Source: Acidobacteriota bacterium | Lineage (GTDB): Bacteria; Acidobacteriota; Thermoanaerobaculia; Thermoanaerobaculales; Sulfomarinibacteraceae | Assembly (NCBI GenBank): GCA_022340665.1 | Contig: JAJDNM010000013.1 | Span: 1-57,817, forward strand | Direction of reading: 5' to 3' | Length of the DNA: 57,817 bases | Part shown: positions 36,738 through 46,400 of the stretch, one piece after another | Layout of the letters: each line of letters starts with the position of its first letter | Numbering within the stretch: the first letter of the stretch is position 1 | The notes under the pieces: model-generated | Seen by the model: the letters and a program-made list of their open reading frames with translations, nothing else | Told to the model about the DNA's origin: nothing | Database searches by the model: none | Made by a program: the position numbers and the translations under genes

Positions 36738-38534
36738 ATGGGAGCCACGCTCACGGAGTGTTTCCTCGAGATCGTCGTGCGTCGGGGCGAGAAAACTGCC
36801 TTCACGGTCAAACGGGACGGATCCTGGCAGGACTTCTCCTTCGATTGGGCGCTGGAACAGGCTGCAAGGACGGCATTTGGACTTTCCAGCCTCGGCTTGG
36901 GGGCCGGTTCCCGCGTCGCGATTCTGTCCGAAAACCGACCGGAGTGGGCCACAACAGATTTCGGGGCCATGGCGGCCGGCTTCGTCGGCGTGCCGCTGTA
37001 CACGACGTTGATTGACCAGCAGATCGCCTACATCCTGCACGATGCCGAGGTGAAGGTTGTGTTTGTGTCCTCAATGGACCACCTTTCGACCGTTCTCTCG
37101 ATTCGCAATCGGGTGCCCTCGATCGAGAAGGTCGTCGTGTTCTATCCGCAGGATCTGGAAGAGAACGACGTCGTCATCAGCCTCGACACGCTCAAAATAC
37201 TCGGTGACGGCCACTCCCGTGAGGAATTCGCCGAGATGGCAGGCCGGGTGAAACCAGAAGACCTGGCAACTATTGTCTACACGTCGGGAACCACTGGCGA
37301 CCCCAAGGGCGTTGCCCTCACCCACCACAATTTCATGGCCGAGTTCGAGGTCATCTGGCCGTTCTTCGAAGGCAAGGAGGGGGACTCCCTACTCTCGTTC
37401 TTGCCGCTCTCGCACATTCTGCAGCGGGTGGTGGATTCGTTTGCGCTGCTCCACGGCTTCAACATCGGTTACGCGGAGAGCCTCGAGGCTCTGGGCGAAA
37501 ACCTGCGTGAGTTCCGCCCTACCCATATCGTTGCCGTGCCTCGCGTCTACGAAAAGATCCACGGCCGGATACACGCCGGCGTCCAGCACGGCCCGGCCGC
37601 CAAGCGGGCCCTCTTCAGCTGGGCGATCGGCATCGGTCGTCGACACAGCGAAGCCGAAAAGTCGGGCGGCCCCGGGCCTATTCTCGCATTGCAACACCAG
37701 ATCGCTTCAAAGCTCGTGTTTGCGAAGATCCACGCGGCAACCGGGGGGAACATCGACTATTACGTCTCGACCGGGGCCCCGCTGGCAAAAGGTCTTGCTG
37801 AGTTCTTCGATGCCATTGGCATCCGGATCCTCGAGGCGTGGGGCATGACAGAACTGACGGGCGCGGCGACCGGAGGAAGGAGAGGTGATCTGCGATACGG
37901 CAGTGTCGGCAAGCCGGGCCCAGGGGTCGAGCTCAAGATCACCGACGATGGTGAAATCTGCGTCCGCGGGGACATCGTCATGCAGGAGTACTGGCGCAAA
38001 CCCGAGGCCACCATTGAGACCATCGACGCCAATGGTTGGCTGCACACCGGGGATGTCGGCCACTTGGACGCCGACGGGTTTCTCTTCATTACCGATCGCA
38101 TCAAAGAGCTCATCGTCACCGCAGGGGGGAAAAACGTCGCGCCTCAGCCGCTCGAGAACGCACTCAAAACTCACGAACTCATCGCCCAGGCGATGGTCAT
38201 CGGCGACAATTGCAACTTCATCAGCGCAATCATCGTGCCTCAGGCCGAGGTCCTCGAGTCGTGGGCTCGGGAACATGGGATCGAAGGAGACCTATCGGCG
38301 TTATGCCGAGAGCCGAAGGTCATCGCTCTCTACAGTCAAGCCGTCGAGGGCAAAATGAGTTCGTTCTCGCGCTACGAAACGATCCGGAAATTCACCCTGA
38401 TCCCGGACGAATTCAGCCAGGAAGCGGGCGAACTGACGCCGACACTGAAACTCAAGCGCCGCGTTCTTCTCGCCAAGTACGCCGACATCATCGAAGAAAT
38501 GTACAAGGATGCCAGCGGTCGAGATTGGATCTGA
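36738..38534 (+). CDS. Long-chain fatty acid-CoA ligase (AMP-forming)
   Basis: Activates fatty acids to acyl-CoA through an acyl-adenylate. The AMP-binding signature is VYTSGTTGDPKG (about 176-187), followed by FLPLSHILQR, STGAPLAKGLAEFFDAIG, the EAWGMTE motif near 372, and the hinge DRIKELIVTAGGKNVAPQPLE near 455. The long form (598 residues) fits the FadD15/ACSL class. The ATG follows GGGAGGAGGGG. First gene of a probable unit with the esterase and the fusion protein. Confidence 0.93.
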   Translation: MGATLTECFLEIVVRRGEKTAFTVKRDGSWQDFSFDWALEQAARTAFGLSSLGLGAGSRVAILSENRPEWATTDFGAMAAGFVGVPLYTTLIDQQIAYILHDAEVKVVFVSSMDHLSTVLSIRNRVPSIEKVVVFYPQDLEENDVVISLDTLKILGDGHSREEFAEMAGRVKPEDLATIVYTSGTTGDPKGVALTHHNFMAEFEVIWPFFEGKEGDSLLSFLPLSHILQRVVDSFALLHGFNIGYAESLEALGENLREFRPTHIVAVPRVYEKIHGRIHAGVQHGPAAKRALFSWAIGIGRRHSEAEKSGGPGPILALQHQIASKLVFAKIHAATGGNIDYYVSTGAPLAKGLAEFFDAIGIRILEAWGMTELTGAATGGRRGDLRYGSVGKPGPGVELKITDDGEICVRGDIVMQEYWRKPEATIETIDANGWLHTGDVGHLDADGFLFITDRIKELIVTAGGKNVAPQPLENALKTHELIAQAMVIGDNCNFISAIIVPQAEVLESWAREHGIEGDLSALCREPKVIALYSQAVEGKMSSFSRYETIRKFTLIPDEFSQEAGELTPTLKLKRRVLLAKYADIIEEMYKDASGRDWI

Positions 38535-38602
38535 TCCGAAAACACACAGCACGATGGAAGCCCGCCAGAAAGCGGTACCACGGGGTCAAACCGGAGGAAA
38601 CA

Positions 38603-40324
38603 GTGAAAAAGAAACTCGTGATCTTCGTTCTTGGAGCCCTCGCGGCATATACGGCGGGGCCAGTGGCATCGTTCGAGTTCGAAATGACGGTGCCCTCCGA
38701 GATCGAAGCCGAAGCGATCTCCGGCCGCGTGATCTTGATGTTGACGACTGACGGGGCTGAAGAGCCCCGTTTCCAGGTGCGGCCTGGAGTGAACGCGATT
38801 CAGCTGTTCGGGGTCGATGTCGACCGACTGGCAGCCGAAACGCCAATTCGAATCGACGGATCAGTCCTCGGCTACCCGATCGAGACCCTGAATGGCGTTC
38901 CCTCGGGAACATACACGGTTCAGGCGATCATCCACCGATACGAGACCTTCCACCGCGCAGACGGGCACACCGTCAAGTTGCCGATGGACCGTGGTGAAGG
39001 GCAACAGTGGAATCGCGCACCGGGCAACATTTTCAGTCTGCCAAAAGAGATCCGCTTCGATCCGGGCAGCGACATGGTCGTCCGAATCAACCTCGACCAG
39101 ATGATCCCGCCCATCGACCCGCCCGGGGACACGGAGTACGTCAAGCACGTACGGATTCAGAGCAAGCTGCTGACCGACTTCTGGGGCCGGCCGATGTTTC
39201 TCGGGGCTCACGTACTCCTGCCACACGGGTACGACGAACACCCCGAGGCGCGTTATCCGTTGATGATCTTCCACGGCCATTTCCCGAGCGATTTTGGTGA
39301 CTTCCGCACCGAGCCACCCGACGAACAGATCGACTGCGAGTACTCGGAGCGGTTTCGCGTCGACTGTTACAACCGCATCCGCCAAGAGGAGAGCTATGCT
39401 TTTTTCCAGAAATGGACCAGCCCCGGTTTCCCGCGGTATCTGGTGATCGAGATTCAGCATGCGAACCCCTATTACGACGACTCCTACGCGGTCAATTCGG
39501 CCAACCTCGGGCCCTACGGCGACGCCATTACCTACGAGTTGATTCCGTATATAGAGAATCGATTCCGCGGCCTCGGCGAGCCCTGGTCGCGCTTCCTCTA
39601 CGGGGGTTCGACCGGCGGCTGGGAGAGCCTCGCAGCCCAGGTCTTTTACCCGGACGAGTACAACGGCGCATTCGCCGCCTGTCCCGACCCGATCGATTTC
39701 AGGGCATTCCTGCTGCTCGACATCTACAACGATTCGAACGCCTATTTCGTCGAGGGCCCCTTCCGTCGACTCGAGCGCCCGAGCCGCCGCGACTGGCTCG
39801 GCCATGTCACCGCGACGATGCAGGACGACGGACTGTGGGAGCTGGCGCTGGGGACCAAGAATCGATCCGGCCAGCAGTTCGACATCTGGGAAGCGGTGTA
39901 CTCACCGGTCGGAGACGACGGGTATCCCGATCGCCTCTGGGACAAGCAAACCGGGGCCATCAATCCCGAGGTGGCGAAATACTGGCGAGAACATTTCGAC
40001 CTGCGCCACATCCTCGAGCGCGACTGGGCCGAGATCGGACCCCGGCTCGTCGGCAAGATCCACATATTCGCCGGCGATATGGACAACTACTACCTCAATA
40101 ACGCCGTCTACCTGACCGAGGAGTTCCTCGAATCCACCTCCGATCCCTACTACGACGGTTTCATCGACTATGGAGACCGCGCGGAGCACTGTTGGAACGG
40201 CGATCAGTCGAATCCGAACCACATCTCCCGGCTGCGCTACAACACGATGTACCTGCCGAGGATTCTGGAGCGGATCCAACAGTCCGCGCCAGAGGGGGCG
40301 GATCTCCAGAGCTGGCGATATTGA
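38603..40324 (+). CDS. Exported esterase-like alpha/beta hydrolase
   Basis: 573 residues. The GTG at 38603 follows GGAGGA and opens a signal peptide (KKKLVIFVLGALAAYTAGPV). Residues 25-190 are a beta-rich N-terminal domain. Residues 190-570 resemble the putative-esterase (esterase D) fold: MIFHGHFPSD, then the nucleophile in LYGGSTGGWESL (Ser near 340), with a candidate Asp in IFAGDMDNYYLNN and a late His in RAEHCWNG. The substrate is unknown. The reading frame is open further upstream but lies inside the ligase gene. It ends 76 nt before the fusion gene. Confidence 0.8.
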   Translation: MKKKLVIFVLGALAAYTAGPVASFEFEMTVPSEIEAEAISGRVILMLTTDGAEEPRFQVRPGVNAIQLFGVDVDRLAAETPIRIDGSVLGYPIETLNGVPSGTYTVQAIIHRYETFHRADGHTVKLPMDRGEGQQWNRAPGNIFSLPKEIRFDPGSDMVVRINLDQMIPPIDPPGDTEYVKHVRIQSKLLTDFWGRPMFLGAHVLLPHGYDEHPEARYPLMIFHGHFPSDFGDFRTEPPDEQIDCEYSERFRVDCYNRIRQEESYAFFQKWTSPGFPRYLVIEIQHANPYYDDSYAVNSANLGPYGDAITYELIPYIENRFRGLGEPWSRFLYGGSTGGWESLAAQVFYPDEYNGAFAACPDPIDFRAFLLLDIYNDSNAYFVEGPFRRLERPSRRDWLGHVTATMQDDGLWELALGTKNRSGQQFDIWEAVYSPVGDDGYPDRLWDKQTGAINPEVAKYWREHFDLRHILERDWAEIGPRLVGKIHIFAGDMDNYYLNNAVYLTEEFLESTSDPYYDGFIDYGDRAEHCWNGDQSNPNHISRLRYNTMYLPRILERIQQSAPEGADLQSWRY

Positions 40325-40372
40325 GATCCCGAATAGCAGCAAGAATCCAACTTGTCGGGCGACGGTAGAAAA

Positions 40373-40390
40373 AACCCGAGATGCCGGGTT
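40373..40390. other. Small hairpin upstream of the fusion gene's ribosome site
   Basis: AACCCG and CGGGTT pair across a 6-nt loop, preceded by a run of A. Read on the minus strand it looks like an intrinsic terminator (six or so T), though no minus-strand gene ends here. On the plus strand it lies directly before TAGGATGGGCT, the ribosome site of the fusion gene, and could affect its translation. Confidence 0.35.
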
Positions 40391-40400
40391 AGGATGGGCT

Positions 40401-43400
40401 GTGCATTCACAGAACGGTTCGCCGAAATCCTGGCTTCAGGAGGGTTGGGTCATCGCCAACCACATCCTGGTTTCGTTCCACGTCGCGTTTATCTCGTCCG
40501 TTCTCGCCCTACCCGCCGCCGAGATCTTCAAGACCGACGTCTTGCGTTTCATCTTCGCGAGCTGGGAGACCCTGGTGTCCGCCCTGTTCATGGGCATCAC
40601 CTTCCACGTCGGAATCGCCCTCCATGAGCTCGGCCATTTCCTTGCCGCCGCCCGCCTCAGCGCGCTGAACGAGTCGGTCGCGGTCGAGGCGCAGGAGAGG
40701 CTCGGCGGACCCTTGGTCGGGCGCGCGTTTTTCCTGGCCGAGATGTTCCTGAGGATTCCCTACGGACGGGCGCCCGGGATCAAGAAAGAGGGCTTGAATT
40801 ACTACCCGGATGCTCCATACAACCTTGCGGTTGCGGCGGCCGGACCCCGAGCCAGCCGCGACGTCGCCATCGTGGCCCTGCCGCTGGCCGCGGTCCTGCT
40901 CGGCATCGGGCTCATTGCCGACCAGACGGCAGCGATTTACGCCGGCCGACTGTTCCTCGGGATCGGTCTTGTGACCTTCCTCGACTTTCGGCTTGCTGAC
41001 CCCGGCAAGTACGTAGAATTCAGGGAACGTGAACGGCTGGCCCATGAGAAGGCGAGCACGATTTCCGAGATCTCGGGATGGCTCGCGATGTGTCCCGAAC
41101 AGAAGCGCAGGATGGTGGCTGAGCGGATTCAGGAGGCTGTCCATCCGCGGCTCGGACCGGTCTCGGCTCCCTGGCAGTTTCGAAACTGCGGCATGGGAGG
41201 GCGCCACACGGAGAAGGAATACCCCGAGTCGAACATCAGCATGCAGGAGGCCATGTTCCTGATCCTCAACGCCAGGGACTACCAGGACGCTCAGGAATTG
41301 ACCGTACGCCTGCAGAACCGCCTCAAGGAAATCATCGAGAAGGAAGAGGGCTGCCGGGTGATGGGCATCGGCCTCGAGGGAGGGCTTGCACCATATATCG
41401 AACGGGGCGATTTTCCGCTCCCCGAGGTGCGGTTGTGGTCGATGATGAAGCAGGCAATCGCCGAATGCGGATGCCAGCCCGGGACCGATGTCGCGATCGC
41501 CCTCGATCCGGCACTGAGCGAGCTCGAAATCGCCTATCGAACCGAGTTCGACATGCCCGACGCCGTCGGCATGTACCTCTTTTGGCGGGACAAGGCGAAG
41601 GTCGTCATGGACAGGAACCAGGTCCTCGACATCTATCTCCGGGCGATCGAGGAGTTCGAGATCCCACTCCTGTCAATCGAGGATGGTTTTTCGGAAGATG
41701 ACTTCGAAGGCTGGAGCCTCCTCCTCGAGAAGCTCGGAGGCGCGGTCTTCGTCATCGGCGATGATCTGGTCACAACCAATGACCAGACCATTGAGACGGC
41801 CTCCTCCCAGGGGCTCATCAACGCCGCCCTGATCAAGGCCAACCAGATTGGATCGCTGTACGAGACGATCCTGGCCATGCTGGTGGCGTTGGGCAAGGGA
41901 ATGGATCTCGTGGTCTCCCACCGGTCCAAGAGCCCGAACGACGACATGGAGGCGCAGATCGCCCTGGCTGTCAACTCACTCGGCCTCAAGGCGGGTGGTG
42001 GAGCAAATACCGAGCGGCTCGTCAAATATCAGGCCGTCACAGAGCAGATGCTCAAGGTGGCGGAGCAGTCCGGATCCGATCAGGCCCTGCACGGCGGCGA
42101 AACGGCAGTCGTCCAGACGATGCGCGCCTACGAAGAACCGACCAACGCCGGAATCCCGACGGTTGGCGTGACCCTCGAGCTGGTGGTGCCGACATCAGGC
42201 ATTGTGCTGAAATTTCGGGGCTCGACGCCGCTCGGCACCTCTGCGGGCTCTGGTGAGGCGATTCACCTCGTTGATTCCCTGGTCGAGAAGGCGGAGCACC
42301 GTGAACTCGTCGAAAGATTTCACGAGTTTTTCAACCAGGTGGAACCAGGGGTTTTCTCATTCAAAAGAGAGATCGACGAGGCCAGGGTACGTGCGACCGA
42401 GGACGACGAGCTTGCAGATCTCTTCGAGCGAACCGAGCGGTATGGGGGAAAGGGCTGCCTCACCGCGGTCGACAACGTTCGTCAGGTCATCGCACCCCAT
42501 TTCGAACACCTCGATGTGGCCACCCTCGATCTCAAAAAAATCGATTCCGAACTTCTCGGCCTGGAGCTCTCGACAGCCCGGCGCCGCGGAAAGCTCGACG
42601 ATTCGGCAAACCCGCCCGACGTGATCCACGTCATGCAGCGGAAGCAAAACCTCGGCATGAACGCCATGCTGTCGGCATCGCTCGCCCTGGCCCGGGCACT
42701 GGCTCATGTCCAGGGCAAAGAACTCTATGAGCTCCTTCGAGAAGAGATGCTCGATATCATCGCCGAGCTGGCGGATTCGTACGGAGTCCAGGTCAACGGC
42801 AGCGCCTTCGCCGATTACGTCCACGCGCTTCAACAGGTGAACAAGATCCTCGACGAGCGGGACGAACTGCTGTTCGAGGTGTTGCGTCGCCACACCGGAC
42901 TCTACTCCGAAGCTGAAGCGCTCTCGCTCGGCAGGCGGATCGAACAACCTGAAGCAACCGTCGAAACTGATTCGCGTCTCGAATCCACAGGCGACGCTGC
43001 CGAGGTCTCGGCCGTTTCAAAACCGATCTCTCGGCCGACCGCGACGGGTATCGAAACAGATCTTCCGAAGGGCTTTACCCAGGCGGACGCAGAAGTCCTG
43101 AAATCGTTCGACCGAGATCTGTGGCGTGCCTGCGTCGACCAGGACACGAGCGTCGACGTCAAGAAGATCCTCAGCGCCTATCAGCGGACCCGTGCCGAGC
43201 TTGCCGATCGTCTCGGCAAGTTCGGCATCGTCAACAACCGTGTGTTCAAACACAACGGGTCTCTACGGGTACCATACCTGTTCGGAGACACGCTTTTGCT
43301 GCACTCTGTCACCGGCGACGCCTCCGAGACGCATTCGGTATGGAAGTTCCCGGACGGGACGATCTACACGGATGCGATGTTCGAGGAGCTCGCCGGAGGG

Positions 43401-46400
43401 GAAGCGGAACCGATCGACCTCGAGAAGCTCCTCTTCACCTTCGACCCCGAACACATCGCCGAACCTCGTATCACCCGCATACGCGACATTGCGTTGCTCC
43501 TCAAGAATGTCAATGAGGCCAGCAATCGCGACGAAGCGCTCCATCTGCTCCGACATCTCGTGACGCGGCTCTGCAACCTTTCGGTCAAGACCTTCCTCGG
43601 CGCGAAGAATCTCCAGCCCGAGGTCAACAACCTCAACACCGAGCTTCTGCGGTTCATCAACGGTTGGTTGTGCCGAAGCCTCCCCGGCCTCACCCGAACC
43701 GTTGTTCGGAATCTTACCGCCGTGATTGGCAAACCCAACCTGATCGATCAGCTCTGGAACGACACCATTCGACTCGCCGAAGTCGAGGTGCGCGGCAGCG
43801 CCATCGTCAACGAGTTGCGACGCAGCAGCCATCACGCGCTCGGGCAGAGAACGCTGCTACTGGCTCAGGCCTACCTGGACTTTCTCGATAACGGAGAGTT
43901 CGGCGAGCTTCGCAGGCTCGGTTTCGCCTCGCCCGCCGATGCCGACATCGAGGCCAGGGAACGCGAGGAACCGCGAAGAATCGTCGCCAGGGTCGTCGAG
44001 GACCTCGGACGGCTGCTGGGTACCTCGGAGACGGTGGCGAGGATTCGTGAGTGGCAGGAGGCATACGCGGAGAACCTGACCCGGTGCCAGTTCGGCAATC
44101 CGATCGAGGACGAACTCGAAACTTTGATCGACAAGGGCATTCACGCTCGCAACCGGTGGGCCTTCTACCATCACCTCCGCATCCTGATGCAAAAGGCCGA
44201 CGACTTTTCGAGGCCTGAAGGTGTCACGAAAGCCTTCAAGAAATGCCTCAACGAGCTGCACGAGCTGCGACCGGATGGCGAAGACTTCGATGCCGACTGT
44301 GCCGAAGCGATGGTGCGGAAGGGTGTCGGGGACTTCGTCGGTGGAATCCGTGGGGCGTATCAGGACGAACTTTTCGGGACGCTCGAGTCGGTTCTTGACG
44401 CCAACGAGAAGGACTCTTCATACGAAACCTTCAACCGGGTCCGCGAGCTCAGGGTCGCCCTCCAGCGGATGATCGACGCGGGAGGGTTCACGGCTCAACG
44501 ATACTTCCTCCAGCAGCTCGATTGCCTGCTCGAAGAGATGAACTATCTCGCCCTTCGGCGAGTTGCCACCAGATACTCGCACGACGGGGTTGACCTCGAT
44601 CAGTGCCTCGAAATCATCCGTGTGTCGATCCTCAACCTGGAGTTCGACGGTCTGGACTCGCGGGAACTCATCGATCTCGCGGGGCTCCTGAGCAATCCCG
44701 ACAGGACCACCGACGAACTGCTTGACGTCCTCAGGTATGTCAGCCGCCACTACCACAAGATCCGGCAACGGGTGACCGTACCCTACGAAAAGATGTCCCA
44801 TCACCTGAAGCTCAGCGAGGAAGACCTGCGCACCGTGCTCGCCAACATGCAGCGTTACATGCACGATCTCAACAGCGTTGTTCACTTTTCGGACATCGCG
44901 GTCGCCTATATTCGCGAACAGACATCCGACTGGGCTGAGCCTCGACGACCTCGCGCAACCTCCGACGATTCTCATGCGATCATCCACATCTCGCACCGCG
45001 ATCAGGTCAGCGAGGCGATGAAATGCTGCAACAACCAGCCCACCGTGCGGGAGCGTTACGGGGGAAAGGGCAGCAGCCTGTTGTACGTCAACCAGCTGGG
45101 CTTACCCACGCGAGACGGCTTCATCCTGCCGACAAGCATTCCCCGTTCCGGTATGCACCGAACCAATCGCGCCTGGCTCGAAAAACACATCACCGACCAT
45201 CTTCGAATCCTGGAACACGACATCGCGAAGCGGGCGGGAATGGGCAAACGTTTCGGAGACGAGAGAGAACCGTTGATCCTCGCCGTGCGCGGCGGCTCGG
45301 TCTTCTCCATGCCCGGGATGCTTACGACGATTGTATTCGTTGGAATGAACGATCGCATCGCGGAGGCTCTGGCCCAGCACGGACCATGGCGAGCATACGA
45401 TTCCTACCGCCGTTTCCTTGCCTCCTACGGCCTCGCGATGTGGGGGGTCGACCTCGAAACATTCAACGTGGTCGACGACGCCAAGCGCCGTTACGGAGTC
45501 GAGTACAAAACCGATCTCCCCTGGGAGGCCATGCGGGAGGTCGCCGAGTCATCCAAAACGGTGTTCCGGGATCACGGGTTTTCCGAAGAACTGGACCGCG
45601 TCCTCGCCAGCCCAATGCAGCAATTGGTCGATTCGGTGATCACCGTGTTCGACTCCTGGGACAAGGAACGAGCGAATCGTTACCGGGACATCAAGGGCAT
45701 CTCGCACTCCTGGCAGACCGCGGCGATCGTTCAGGAGATGGCTTTCGGAAACGGCAGAAACGATACGATTCAACCGGAAATGGACGAGACTCTGGTATCC
45801 CTGACCGGGGTCATCCCGCGAACGACCGTCAACGAATTCGGCATCCGCGAACTCACAGGGGAGTTCAAGTTCTCGGCCGCCGGAGACGACCTCGTAGGCG
45901 GCGTGACTTCCTCAGGTTCGTTCCATACCATCGACGAGCTCGATCTGTTGATGCCGATGCTCGGCAGGCGTCTTCGGCACGTCGGCTCGAGGCTCCGCCG
46001 ATTCATGGGCACGGATCAAGAGGTCGAGTTCACCGTCGAGAAGGGCGTTCTCAGTGTCCTGCAATCCCGCACTGCGGAAACATACGCTGATGAGGCCATC
46101 GACAGATTCCTGGACCCCGGAGATCCGGCTGCCCGCGGTCTCGGCGTACGCGGTGGAGGTTTCCGCGGCCTGGTCGCCTTCGACGAAGCGGAGCGTAAGG
46201 AGATGGCAGCAATCGACATCTCCGAACGCGACGACGTCGACGGCGTCCTGATGGTCTTGGAGAACCCGACGCCCGAAGAGATCCCGATGATCATCTCGGC
46301 CGATGGCCTGCTGACAGCCAAGGGCGGGTCGACGTCACACGCGGCAGTCGCCGCCAACGGCATCGAGGACAAGAACTTCTGCGCCGTCATGAGCGCCTCC

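Noticed and set aside
38036-38602. Upstream extension of the esterase frame
   Set aside because: It lies inside the acyl-CoA ligase gene in another frame and reads as Arg-rich nonsense; the GTG at 38603 has GGAGGA and a signal peptide.
40170-40400. Upstream extension of the fusion-protein frame
   Set aside because: It overlaps the end of the esterase gene out of frame, is Arg/Ser/Thr-rich, and the GTG at 40401 has a ribosome site and begins a sensible protein.
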